Source: Nyssa sinensis
Taxonomy: Eukaryota; Streptophyta; Magnoliopsida; Cornales; Nyssaceae
NCBI GenBank assembly: GCA_008638375.1
Contig: CM018035.1
Span: 37,909,058 to 37,973,057, forward strand
Direction: 5' to 3'
DNA length: 64,000 bases
In this document: positions 12,464 through 23,930 of the stretch, one piece after another
How the letters are laid out: the number at the start of each line of letters is the position of its first letter
Position numbering within the stretch: position 1 is the first letter of the stretch
Program-made: the position numbers and the translations under genes
Notes under the pieces: model-generated
What the model saw: the letters and a program-made list of their open reading frames with translations, nothing else
Database searches by the model: none
Told to the model about the DNA's origin: nothing

Positions 12464-13068
12464 AGACCATTGGAATCATTCTACACATCATTGTAGTTAA
12501 TTGGATAATCATTATCATTGCCATTATCATGTGATGTGACTTACTATTGTTGACATTATATCATCTTGTTGGGTTATCTTGTTGCTATGATTTATGTATC
12601 TTGATTTTAGACCTCTTCATGTTGACCTGTCCTTGGCAGAGCAAAGGACTACTTACTGAGTTTTCATAACTCACACAGATACTACACACATTTGACTATT
12701 TCAAGTGAGACGCCACAGTTTGAAAATAGGGATAAGAATCTCGGACAGGCGTAGGACTACTACAGATATATGTACTGCAGGGTTATTTTGGTAGTAAAGT
12801 ATAGTACTTGTCCTATGTTCTCCCATCACCCCACATCTTGGTGGCAGTTGTATTTTGAATTTTTGGGTCTGTATAATTATATGGACTGTAGTATTATGAA
12901 CGGAAAAATTTTAGCAAGCTTCCGCTGTGTGTTTAATTTTTGATTGCATGTCAACTAACTCACATATAAATGTCAACTTAAAGTGAAAAGGAAAAATCCG
13001 GTTCGGCCATCGGGTCGAATCGGTGTCGCGATGCTAGATTCACACAGGGTGGATTTCGGGTCGTGACA
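9840..13068 (+). mobile_element. LTR A1 (5' LTR of the tandem element)
   Basis: Runs from TGTAATACCCCGAC at 9840 to GGTCGTGACA at 13068, 3229 bp. It contains TA-rich microsatellites (10140-10300, 12429-12462), a purine-rich tract (10440-10680), a strong splice-donor-like GAG|GTAAGTAAG at 11935-11945, and three tandem units of about 70-77 bp each holding 'CATGAGCAAG' (12228, 12305, 12374). LTRs A2 and A3 are close copies. Confidence 0.9.
12205..12428 (+). repeat. Tandem repeat of about 70-77 bp, 3 copies, in LTR A1
   Basis: The motif ATGAGCAAG recurs at about 12229, 12306 and 12375, each time followed by TTGCAAAAGGGTATG. The same array is present in A2 (about 20797-21010) and A3 (about 30976-31195), so it predates the tandem amplification. 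Confidence 0.8.
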
Positions 13069-13071
13069 GAA

Positions 13072-13089
13072 TGGTATCAGAGCTCTAAG
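13072..13089 (+). promoter_or_regulatory. Primer-binding site, initiator tRNA-Met type, copy 1
   Basis: TGGTATCAGAGC begins 3 bp after the LTR end. It is the standard plant LTR-retrotransposon site complementary to the 3' end of initiator methionine tRNA, which primes minus-strand synthesis. Confidence 0.92.
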
Positions 13090-13252
13090 TTTGAAAATCA
13101 CTAACTGAAAGAGTTTTAGTGTTTTCATGGAGTCATGGGAGATAGGACTAGGAATACTTATACTGTTAAGTCTAAAGTCAGTCGATAGATAAGTAGTTAA
13201 CTGCATTCTTATAATGATTATTATTATTCTGATTCTTGATATTTTTTAGTGA

Positions 13253-14363
13253 ATGGTCAATACTCGAAGCTTTGAAATAGCTAGAGATCAAACTATGGAA
13301 CTATTTTTGGAACAGGCTATGGAACCATTAGAGAGGCTAGAACACCTTGTGACGAGGGTTATCGAGGCGTTACCAGGGACTCAAGCCAGTACTAGTGAGC
13401 TTGTTTCCAATCAAGAAGGTCAACAGAGGAACGATAGGGATAGGTTACATTCTTATAAACGATTTCAGGAGCTAAGACCCTCTGTATTTGATGGCTCGAA
13501 GGGCTCCACAGCAGTCGAAGAATGGTTGCTTGAAATGAACAAGATATTCGATGTCTTGACATGCACTGAGGTCCAAAATGTGGCATATGCCACATTCAGG
13601 TTCAAGGGTGCCGCTCACAATTGGTAGGTTCTAGAAAAAACTAGAGAACCCCACATGGATTGGCAGCAATTTTTAAAAGTTTTTAATGCGAAGTGCTTCG
13701 CACAGGAAGTCAAAGACCAGAAAATCATAGAGTTCATGAGTTTACGGCAAAAGGGCTTAATAATGGAGGCTTATGAGGCCAGATTCACTGTATTGGCCAG
13801 GTTCGCTCCAACTGTTATAGGTACAGAATATATGAAAGCCCGCAAGTTCGAAAGTGGGTTGAGATGGCCCATTAAGACTAGGTTCAAACCTCTTCGATTA
13901 GCCATTTACAATGAAGTGGTGGCTACAGAAAGGATTATTGAGCAAGATAGAGAGGAGTTCGCCAGGAAGAGGGCAAACCAAGGGTCTGAGAACAATCGAG
14001 ACAAAAGGCAAAAGTCTTTATCCTCCGAGTTAGAAGCAGGGCCAGGGAATCCAGGACCCAAGCAGAACCAAGGCAGTCAGGCTAATTGGGGCGTGACTAA
14101 TTCTAATTGGGCTGTGACTAGATGTTCTAGCTGCAACGAATTTCATAGAGGACAGTATAACAAAGGCTGCTACAAATGTGGTTAGATGGGACATTTTTCT
14201 AGGGAATGCCCTCAGAATGACCGATCTATGGTTAGCACCACACCTGCCACTCCTGTCCTACCAGCTCCTACGATTAGATCACGAGCCCAAAATAGTGAAC
14301 CATAGCACGCAAGAAGGGTCTATTCCATTTTCCTGAAGAATGTAGAAGCTACTACATCATTAG
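13253..14363 (+). pseudogene. gag: Ty3/gypsy-type gag, copy 1, with two in-frame stops
   Basis: The protein would form the retrotransposon particle. The frame starts at ATG 13253 (MVNTRSFEIARDQ) and reads through to a retrotransposon gag core (residues about 80-200, with RLHSYKRFQELRPSVFDG and WLLEMNKIFDVL). It ends with a basic region and a zinc knuckle of the CX2CX4HX4C type (CYKCG-stop-MGHFSREC). One TAG at 13625-13627 replaces a Trp codon that copy 2 keeps as TGG; another TAG at 14183-14185 replaces the Gln that copy 2 keeps as CAG. Both are transitions. The frame is then cut at 14363 by solo LTR D and resumes at 18156. It cannot make full-length Gag, although short products are possible. 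The lineage within Ty3/gypsy is not certain. Confidence 0.88.
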
Positions 14364-15289
14364 TGTCACGACCCGAAACCCACCCTGTGCGGATCTTGGA
14401 TCGCCACCGCCGCCTTCAGGCTCGGGAGCCTTTGGGAGAGGCGAAACATAAGCAACAGTATCGGATGGCGGTGCGACCTGTGGTTGCGGAAGTGTGAAAA
14501 ACTTTTTCTTTTCTTTTAAAAGCTGTCACACATCCACCTGATACTGCCGCTCTTTATAGCGGTACACATAATAATAATATTTAGAGCATACTAAAGCTTA
14601 AGGTTTTATATATATACATGACATATCCGGTTGCCCCTCGGGCTTAAGTATAAAATTTGTAAAATATTTTACACCCTAAAATTCGACCAACTACGGGTCC
14701 TAGTACATCAAAATCCAACCCATTACAAGTTCTAATATCTTCAAAAGTTCATAATCATATAGAGCCACTAATCATCATCCCAAGATAGAGCAAGGCTCCC
14801 AGTCATCATCATTACCTGAAAAAATTTAGGGAATGGGGTGAGCTTCGAAAAGCCCAGTGAGTAATTCCTGCATCTGTCATGGGTTTTCAATTGGCAGTGG
14901 TTTCGCACATGAGAGTTTATAAAATACACACTACCAACTGTTCGTACATTTGAACATAGAGTACATGCACTTTTCATAAGGATAGCTTTGAAACATTTAA
15001 AGTATTCAAGCTAAATAAATATTTCTTCAAATAGAGTATATGCATTTCAAAGCATGTAAGCATGCATAGTAAAAATGGGGGTCAAAGCCTTCTTCCATTT
15101 TCAAGAACATTACTTTCAAAACATATAACATGCATAATGAAAATGGGGGTAAAACCTGCTTCCATTTCCAAAACATTTGTCATCTTTTCACTTTCATTAG
15201 GTGGAATCCGTTTCGAACCAGACTCCCGTTTTACGTATACATGGAGATATCTCATTGCCTGTGGGATCAGATCCTGCTACCAGGCATAT

Positions 15290-15421
15290 GCACATGATAG
15301 GTCCAAAGTGTTCCGGAGAACCCACAACTCTACCTCTGTGCTTACAAGTGTTAATGCACATGATAGGTCCGAAGTGTTCCGTAGAACCCACAACTCTACC
15401 TCTGTGCTTATTATTATTTGG
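15290..15421. repeat. 66-bp tandem duplication in LTR D
   Basis: GCACATGATAGGTCC starts at 15290 and again at 15356; the two 66-bp copies differ at only a few bases. LTR F carries a related two-copy repeat at 34756-34863 in the opposite orientation. Confidence 0.88.
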
Positions 15422-15941
15422 CAAAACATTTGTCATATGGCTTCTTTAAGTAAATACTTTTCAAGAGTATTTAAAATATGATGTTCATGATTTCATAACA
15501 AAATCTTCAAATATGTAGAATAAGAACTTTAGAATATGTAGACATGCTAAATACTATTAAGGAAGACAATAATGGAAATCATTCATTGAGCATGTCACAA
15601 TAAAGTTTATAAGAACGGAATATTTCAAGACAAGAATCATGAAATATGGAATTTAACATTCAATGCTTCGACATTTTGAAGGTTAAAACATTTCAAATCC
15701 GTGGAGTTAAAATCTCCACTTCAAATGCAGGGTTACTCACCTCGTGCGTTAACCTGGCCTTATTGAGAAGCTTTACTCTTCTTCCTACTCCTCCTTATCC
15801 TAGACAATTTATAAACATTTCATAAATCTCACATGAATTTAAATTAACTTGGTTCTAATCTTAGACGGTGTAATTTGAATTCGAATTTCAACTTGAGTTA
15901 AACTATATTACTTTCTAAGTGTTTTTCATGATAACTAAAGA

Positions 15942-16196
15942 TTACCTTTGAATCCACTCATTGAGAGTCTCCGTATCTTCTTGTTTTTTAAGCTTGGCTT
16001 CGGCAATCATCGCCTTTGTGGGCGTTTTATACATAAACGGCCTGACAGAAATGATTTCAGTACTCTGAGCAATCCTAATTTTTCGGGCAACTACTTTTTG
16101 TTCCCACAACAATTGTTCCATAAATTTCTGTTGTTTAGGATCCTTAGCCCTCTGGGCCTTGTTCATGATTGTGAACTTCTGTGGTTGTGCTTCCAT
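15942..16196 (-). CDS. Coding-like segment of unknown origin inside LTR D
   Basis: An 84-codon frame starts at ATG 16196 (minus strand) with MEAQPQKFTIMNKAQRAKD and ends NEWIQR. It is rich in Lys, Gln and Glu and looks like ordinary soluble or coiled-coil protein rather than the low-complexity output of LTR DNA. An AG acceptor-like site (TTCTTAG|GTAATAATT) lies just upstream. The stop codon overlaps a donor-like CAAAG|GTAATC, so it may be a captured internal exon. I do not recognise the protein, and it has no visible homologue in the other LTRs here: at the same place LTR C (37680-37960) has no comparable frame. No signal peptide or membrane segment is seen. It could still be a chance frame. 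Confidence 0.4.
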   Translation of the reverse strand: MEAQPQKFTIMNKAQRAKDPKQQKFMEQLLWEQKVVARKIRIAQSTEIISVRPFMYKTPTKAMIAEAKLKKQEDTETLNEWIQR

Positions 16197-18150
16197 AATT
16201 ATTACCTAAGAACAATTTACAAGTTAGACTTTTATTCATACACTTCTGATAATTTTTATTCATTTGAGTTTGATGTGTTGTCGTGTCATATTCTTCCGTT
16301 CTTCGTTTCATAGTACGGACCTCACCATTGAGTCCGGAACATCGAAGAAAGTCAATTTAGACCTTCTTAGCTTTTAATTTGACCTCGGATACATTAAGGA
16401 TAATTTGGTAATTTACACTTTAATGTGTACTAATCTTTCAGAGTCCCGTCTCATAAAACGGACCCTGCCATTGAGTTCAGAACATCCAAAATAGTTAAAA
16501 TACACTATTTATTTACTTTATTTGGACTTCGTTTGACTAGTTTTTGAACTAGGGGCAATTTCGTAATTTCTGTTACCTAAATATTATTAAATTAATATTA
16601 ATTTATTTTAAATTGGGCAGTGAAATTTCGTAACAATTCTGGGGTCAGAAGGTAATTATTTAAACTCTCGATTTGAACCAGCCGGTTTAGTCCCAAACTA
16701 AATGAACCAGTTCGGTTCTGACTGAACCCGGCGACTGAATCCGATTTAGACATGCTGACGTCATGATGACGTCAGTCCTAATCTCATTTAATTAAGGCTT
16801 TAATGAAACGACGTAGTTCCGGGTAACCCAAACCCGTATTACACATTGGTCAGGACCCGATCCAAGAACCGACCCATAACTCGAATTGTACATCGTCTTC
16901 CCCACCGTTCACCCCTACTGTAGCCCTAATTCTGGGTTTCTATTCTTCTAATTTCGTGACTTTTTAATGACTGATTCTCTCTGTTCTTGCTTCCAAACTA
17001 TTTTTGAGACATCAAGGAATGGTTTGGCATTGGTCTAGGTTCCTGATTGGGACTCACAGTCATGATTTGGAAAAACGATAATCAGACCTGCAACTTGACA
17101 ATAAATCTTCATTTCATAACCATCTTTGATGTGGTTTGTTGCTACGTGATCCTTATGACATAGGGTTTTAGTCCCTATTCGTAAAATTGAGTCTAAGAGT
17201 CTAAAACTAAAATTTCATTTTGAGACCGAAACCTGCAACTGAATTTTTAGAGGTCGTTTCTTAGGTTTCAAGGTTGCGGTCTAGCATTTTTAGGACATTG
17301 AAGGTGTCTAGTTCAGGTCCTAACGCACGATTTTTGATTTGGTTTACTTCGATTCAGACCTGCACCAGAATTTCTAAATTTTGTTCCAATTGTAATTTCA
17401 ATTCTCTTTTCGATCCTTCATGATTTTCATTTCGTTTGGTTGCAGATTCTAACTTATCATATATAGGTTAATACCGTATACTTGCATGCTTAAAAATCAA
17501 AACATAATCCAACGAAATTTCAGTAAAATTTATACCTGTTACAGAGATTTCTTCAAATTTTCAGTTCTGTCCCGTCCCAGTTTTCTTTCTCTTCCTCAGC
17601 TTCTAATTCTCTTCTAACTCTCATATTCAGAGACCTGTAAACTTATATATTTTGTTGCATTAAGCAACACGTATGTTGCATGTAGTGTCCTTGAAGCTTG
17701 GATTTGCCACCTGCTGGTTTAAAACCGTGCATGGAGACCACCTCACAGCCTCCATTCCCTTCTTCACATGGCAGCCATACCCTCCTTTATTATCTGCCAT
17801 CATTATGCCACCACTAACGAGCCTCCAAGAGCTTCTAAATACAATTAGATACTAGCTACCAGCCGCCCATAGCTCTTCATCATTCAGCTTAATGGAGACC
17901 CACTAGAAAGCATCCACTAACTCTCTCTCTTTCTGAATTCTCATTATACATAAATACATATATATATATATGGACAGCCGTACATACATATCTAGTATAT
18001 ATATATATATATATATATCTATAAATGATGTTATTTAGTTTTCGTATAGTATTATTATTAGTATTATTATCTTGCCTAATTATTGAAAGTTTGCGTATCG
18101 AAGTTCACAATCGTATCCATTATGACACGTCATTGGGTCGGGGTGTTACA

Positions 18151-18405
18151 AGCAGCCACAAGTATTCTCCAGTTTTTTAGTAACCTACTTGCGTACAATT
18201 GATATTAACTCTACACATTAGTTTATGCCCTTAGATTTGTTGTTAAGTTAAAATTTAGAGAACTGAAACCCTTGGGCTGCACATTGACTGTTACAATTCT
18301 CTCAAGGGAGATTATTACTGGATAAAGTAAGTAAGAAGGAATAGTATTTCTTAGATTATGAGCATCCGAATTTTGAGGACAAAGCTCAATTTGAGAGGGG
18401 TAGAA
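18151..18405 (+). mobile_element. End of internal domain 1: gag tail, protease-like remnant and polypurine tract
   Basis: Resumes after solo LTR D. A degraded stretch resembles the start of a Ty3/gypsy protease region (in copy 2, APRFAIKLKFREL then KPLGCTLTV-like translation) but has no catalytic triad. A purine-rich tract (TTGAGAGGGGTAGAA, 18391-18405) directly abuts LTR A2 and would prime plus-strand synthesis. Nothing of reverse transcriptase or integrase is present. Confidence 0.7.
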
Positions 18406-21400
18406 TGTAATACCCCGACCCAAAACATAACATGTAAACCAAGATTTGACCAAGCCATGAGCATAGCACCAAAAGAGACCGAACTAGTGTAGTAAGTTAT
18501 GTACAATATAAGCACGTAGTTCGAGACAAATAATACGATTTACAAATAGAGGGATATATGATATTTAAATATACGAGAATTAAATCACAAGTAACCCCGA
18601 GTACCCAGGAGTACCGTACGATAAAATCGAGTAGAACGAAAGATTTTGCCTATATACTGTTATATACCTCGAAATATGTACATAATATATTTGTACGTAT
18701 ATGAGTACAAGTATATATATATACTATATATATATATATGTAAATATACAAGTATAAATATAAAAATATATACAAGTATGTATATATATATACGGTTATG
18801 TATGTATATGTATTATATAAATATCTGTATTAGTATAAATTTATATATATATATAATGCAAACAAACAAATAAATAAATAAATATATATAGCATGGAAAA
18901 ATGCATGCAAGTGGTGTGTGCTATAAGTGGTGTCGGCAACAATGGAGCAAGTGGGTGTGTGTTAGTGTGTAACATATAATAGACATATATTACATAAATA
19001 TCCCATAAACAATTAATGTAAAGCTGTGGAGTGAAAAGAGAAATTTAAAGTAGAGCAGAGAAGAAGTCAAAGAAAAGGGGCTGAGAGAAATAATGAGGAA
19101 AAAAAGAGAACTGAGAGGGGCGGTGGAGTGATGTTATATATGTACGTGTGAGTGTCTTGGTAGGAAAAACAGAAAAGAAATAAGGAAACCAAGGAGCTGT
19201 GAGCATGCAGAATGATTCAGAAGTAGAAAACAGAAGAAGAAAGAATGAGAAATAGAAAGAAAAGGTGAGAAAACTCTGTAATTTTCAAGTTTTGAATTTC
19301 TGAATTTTTTGTAAAATTTCTTAAAGCTTAGAAAAAATTACATTGTTTTAAAGAGCATGAAAAATAGTGAATTTAGGAAGAAACCGCAGCCCATTTGGTT
19401 AAGAAACGAGTGAGAAAAACCAATTTAAAGTTTGAAGAAAAATTTTGGGTCATTGAGTTTTTATTCGATTTAGCTTGTTTTATGAATTGGGAATTGTTGC
19501 CCATAAGTGGAGCAACTTGTAGGTAAAATTTGGGCTCAAAACAATGGCGAAAAAGCCATGAACAAGTGAAAATTCAATTCGTCAGAAAATTGGGACAACT
19601 CACCAGAGTTGGCTGGCACTCTATTTTTCGACGCCATCCGGTGATGCAAACTAAATTCCAAGGGTAGATATGAAAATCCCCTGAGGAGTATAGGAGGACC
19701 CAAGTGTTCGGATGTCGAAACGTCGCCGAAAAATAGCCGTCGTGGCCAGAGAAGATGGTCGGTGCACGGCTAGACTGTGCGTAGTTCGCTGCTGCATTTT
19801 GAATTTTTTTTGTGATTTTGGGCCATGGGTCGGGTCGAGTTGACCCGCCCAGCCACCCATGGTTAGATCCAACTAATTTATGATTTTTAAAAGTATAAAA
19901 ATATGGATTTGGGGCTGTTTGGATACAAGAATAGTAGATTGAAATTGGGAATAAGGATAGCTTATCCAAGTTTAGATTTAATCCATTATTTGGCTATTCC
20001 AAATTGGAATGAGACTTTGTGAAATTATAAATTTTACCTAGAAGTTATAATAATTATATTTTGACCCCAAGTGAATAAAATATTATTTAATTGAATAATT
20101 ATTTAAAGGAAAAATTATCAAAATGCCCCTAAGTAAAAAAGTAGTCAAACGAATTCCGATTAAAATAAAAGAATAGTGAATTTTTATTATTTCAAGCATT
20201 CTGAACTCAACCGTGGAGTCCAATTTCCAAAAAGAGGTCTCGAGAAGTAAGAACCCGTAAAAGTGCAAAATGACCGTTTTGCCCTTTTTAGTACTGAAGT
20301 CCGAATTGAATTCTACGAAAGGCTAAATCGACTTTGTTCGACGTTCCGGATTCAGTAGTAGAGTATATTCAAGTAAAAGAGATATCAATAGTAAAGAGAC
20401 ATAAAATTTGATGAATAGCACGAATTATATAGATATATATATAGACTGAGATGATTTTCCTGAATCACAGGAACACCAAGAGAAAAGGAAAAGGCAGTTT
20501 GACCTTCTAGATAGATACAGAAAGAGGTAAGTAAGATCTGATCTCTGTACGTGGCAAAGACCTAGTTGTGCTATGCATGTGTTGATTTTATTGTGTCTAT
20601 GCCTTCAGATGTTACTGAATGACATTGATGCTTTTTCTAGTTCGTAAATATTATTAAATCGAATGCTATGTTTTGAGCATGTGATCACTATACAGTTTGG
20701 ATTATGATGCCTCCTTGATGTACAATCATATATTATACTCTGATGAGAGTCATGATCACTTCATACACCATTGAATAACTGCAATCCACTATTATTATGA
20801 AGAGTAGGTCGAGTCTACATGAGCAAGTCAGACGGGTGGTTCTGATTGCAAAAAGGTATGGCTGGATTCTACTAAAAGTTGTAGGTTGGGTGTGCATGAG
20901 CAAGGCAAATAGAGAAATCTATTTGCAAAAGGGTATGCTGAGTCCTATTGTAGACTGGGTATACATGAGCAAGTTAATTGGTGAGACCTGTTTGTAAAAG
21001 TGTATGTTAAGTTCTACGTGTATATATATATATATGTATATCAGACCATTGGAATCATTCTACACATCATTGTTGTTAATTGGATAATCATTGTCATTGC
21101 CATTATCATGTGATGTGACTTACTATTGTTGACATTATATCATCCTGTTGGGTTATCATGTTGCTATGATTTATGTATCTTGATTTTAGACCTCTTCATG
21201 TTGACCTGTCCTTGGCAGAGCAAAGGACTACTTACTGAGTTTTCATAACTCACACAGATACTACACACATTTGACTATTTCAAGTGAGACGCCACAGTTT
21301 GAAAGTAGGGATAAGAATCTCAGACAGGCGTAGGACTACTACAGATATATGTACTGTAGGGGTTATTTTGGTAGTAAAGTATAGTACTTGTCCTATGTTC

Positions 21401-21649
21401 TCCCATCACCCCACATCCTGGTGGCAGTTGTATTTTGAATTTTTGGGTCTGTATAATTATATGGACTGTAATATTATGAATGGACAAATTTTAGCAAGTC
21501 TTTCGCTGTGTATTTAATGTCTGATTGCATGTCAACTAACTCACATATAAATGTCAACTTAAAGTGAAAAGGAAAAATCTGGTTTGGCCATCGGGTCGGA
21601 TCGGTGTCGAGATGCCAGATTCACACAGGGTGGATTCCGCATCGTGACA
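18406..21649 (+). mobile_element. LTR A2 (middle LTR of the tandem element)
   Basis: 3244 bp from TGTAATACCCCGACC to ATCGTGACA. It closely matches A1 over its whole length, including the TA-rich tracts (18711-18740, 18842-18860), the purine-rich segment, the GAG|GTAAGTAAG donor-like site (about 20524) and the three-copy repeat. It serves as the 3' LTR of unit 1 and the 5' LTR of unit 2. Confidence 0.9.
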
Positions 21650-21652
21650 GAA

Positions 21653-21670
21653 TGGCATCAGAGCTCTAGG
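21653..21670 (+). promoter_or_regulatory. Primer-binding site, copy 2, one substitution
   Basis: TGGCATCAGAGC differs from the initiator-Met primer-binding site of copy 1 by T to C at position 4. It lies 3 bp after the LTR A2 end. Confidence 0.85.
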
Positions 21671-21835
21671 TTTGAAAACCACTAACTAAAAGAGTTTTAG
21701 TGTTTTCATGGAGTCATGGGAGATAGGACTAGGAGTACTTATACTGTTAAGTCTAAAGTCAGTCGATAGATAAGAAGTTAACTACATTCTTTTAATGATT
21801 ATTATTATTCTGATTCTTGATATTTTTCAGTGAAT

Positions 21836-22528
21836 GGTCAATACTCGAAGCTTTTATGTAGCTAGAGATCAAACTATGGAACTATTTTTGGAACAGGCTA
21901 TGGAATGATTAGAGAGGCTAGAACACCTTGTGACGAGGGTTAACGAGGCATTACCAGGGACTCAGGCCAGTACTAGTGAGCTTGTGAGGCAAGAGCCTGT
22001 TGCCAACCAGAAAGGTCAACAGAGGAATGATAGGGATAGGTTACATTCTTATAAACAATTTCAGGAGCTGAGACCCTCTATATTTGATGGCTTGAAGGGC
22101 TCCACAGCAGCCGAAGAATGGTTGCTTGAAATGAACAAGTTATTCGACGTCTTGACATGCACTGAGGTCCAAAAGGTGGCATATGCCACATTCACGTTCA
22201 AGGGTGCCACTCACAATTGGTGGGTTCTAGAAAAAGCTAAAGAACCCCACATGGATTGGGAGTAATTTTCAGAAGTTTTTAATGTAAAGTGCTTCCCACA
22301 AGAAGTCAAAGACTAGAAAGTCACAAAGTTCGTGAGTTTATGGCAAGAGGGCTTAACAGTGGAGGCTTATGAGGCCAGATTCACCACATTGGCCAGGTTC
22401 GATCCAACTGTTATAGGTATAAAATATATGAAAGCCCACAAGTTTGAAAGTGGGCTGAGATGGCCCATTAAGAATAGGCTCAGACCTCTTTGATTAGCCA
22501 CTTATAATGAAGTGGTGGCTATAGCAAG
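21836..22528 (+). pseudogene. gag: Ty3/gypsy-type gag, copy 2, 5' part, broken
   Basis: Begins at the ATG equivalent to copy 1 (MVNTRSF) but has an early TGA near 21907 where copy 1 reads Pro. It is then open as far as 22263, through RLHSYKQFQELRPSIFDG and HNWWVLEKAKEPHMDW, then a TAA replaces the Gln codon of copy 1; further stops follow. It carries five extra codons (RQEPV) absent from copy 1, so the two copies are not simply mutated from each other. It is cut at 22528 by solo LTR E and resumes at 27854. Confidence 0.85.
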
Positions 22529-23239
22529 TGTCACATCCCGAACCCCACCCTACGCGGATGTCGAGGACGTGACTGCCAGTCGGTCGCGACGCGACCAACC
22601 AAAGGCAAATTCTGAACTTTCCGACGAATTGCACTCCAACTGTAGGGTCAGATGCAGCGGAATTTAAAACTTTTTCTTTGTATCATAGGAATGCAACTCA
22701 CTTATCCATCATAAGTATATGTATCACAGAGCAAGACTAAATCCAGTCAGTCAACAATTCTAATCTCAGAGCATATCTAAAATCAAGCATATAACAACAG
22801 AGCAGATCTAATATCTCTAGAGTACCATTAGTTCCATGAGCCATGTCTATCTAATATATATCAGTCAAGTCAGTCATAACATACCACTCACCGGAATAAC
22901 CAGGTTCAATCCACAATAAACCAGTCTCTACAATTCAGTGCCGTCAGATCCTTACTTGCGATGCCACTTGGCCTATTCATGTCATGTCATAGTACCTTCT
23001 AATCCAATGGAGGTAATTCCTGAAAAATATCAGAATAATGGGGTGAGCTTAAATAAGCCCAGTGAGTAACACAGATTCCCTATCATGGGTTTCAAAACCA
23101 GTTTTGTGCTTCCAAGGCACATGGATAATTTAGTCATTTCAAAATAACTATTTTTATAAATCCATTTCATAAGCAGTCTAGTACAATAAAACAGAATCGA
23201 ACAAACAATACAAACGAATCGGAACATGACATAACCAAT

Positions 23240-23930
23240 CGGTCAGAACAATAACTATTGCTAATATATCGGTCAAGACACAGACTCTTCATTAACGGAA
23301 CGAATCATAACGGAACTAGACCATATATCAATCAAGACAGGCAGATCATCAACGGACGGAACATGTCGGAACCGGACGGAACATATCAATCGAGGCAGAC
23401 ATAACATTAACAGACAGAATATAACGGAATCAAACGGTAACAATACATCAGTCAAGCAAAGGCATATCGCGAACGGATAAAATTATAACGGAACTAAACG
23501 GAAACAATACACTAATCAAGACACAGGCAAATCATGAACAGGACACAACATAACGGAACTGGGTAGAAACAATATAACAATCAAGTCAGGGACACATCAC
23601 TGTCGGAACTAATCATAACTGGACTGAACAATGTTTCAATCAAGACAGACGTATCATCAACGGACAGTACACAACGGAACTGGACCATATATCAATCAAG
23701 ACAGACACATTATCAATGAACGGAACATAACAGAATCGAACAGAACAAAACATTAGTCAAAGCAAAGACATATCATCAACGGACAGATCATAACGGAACT
23801 GGACCATATATCAATCAAGGCGGACTTAACATCATTAACGGACGGAACATGTCAGAACCGGACGGAACATATCAATCGAGGCAGACATATCATTAACGGA
23901 CAGCACATAACCGAACTGAACGGAATTCCT
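23240..23930. repeat. Diverged tandem repeat of about 55-60 bp, about 11 units
   Basis: Units follow the pattern ATCAATCAAGACAGACA, ATCATCAACGGACAGAACA, TAACGGAACTGGAC. A higher-order pair is visible: the passage near 23350-23400 recurs almost exactly near 23840-23890. There is no coding potential. It sits in the part of the LTR where other members carry two- to four-copy repeats. Confidence 0.85.

Larger units (their letters stand above)
14364..18150 (-). mobile_element. Solo LTR D, in gag copy 1
   Basis: Inverted LTR, 3787 bp, from TGTCACGACCCGAAACCC to GGGTCGGGGTGTTACA. The flanks ATTAG (14359-14363) and AGCAG (18151-18155) are a target duplication with two transition differences. The matching uninterrupted site in gag copy 2 (28277-28290) reads CATCAGCAGCC and confirms the insertion point. 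On the minus strand it holds a conserved promoter-like block with the double palindrome TGACGTCATGATGACGTCA (16756-16774), a splice-donor-like AG|GTGAGTAA (15731-15742), an acceptor-like TTTTTTCAG|GT (14813-14825) and an unexplained coding-like segment (15942-16196). Confidence 0.92.

Noticed and set aside
14364..18150. DNA transposon with terminal inverted repeats (TGTCACGACCC and GGGGTGTTACA)
   Set aside because: The termini are LTR ends: in element A the same ends border a primer-binding site and a polypurine tract, and target duplications are 5 bp.
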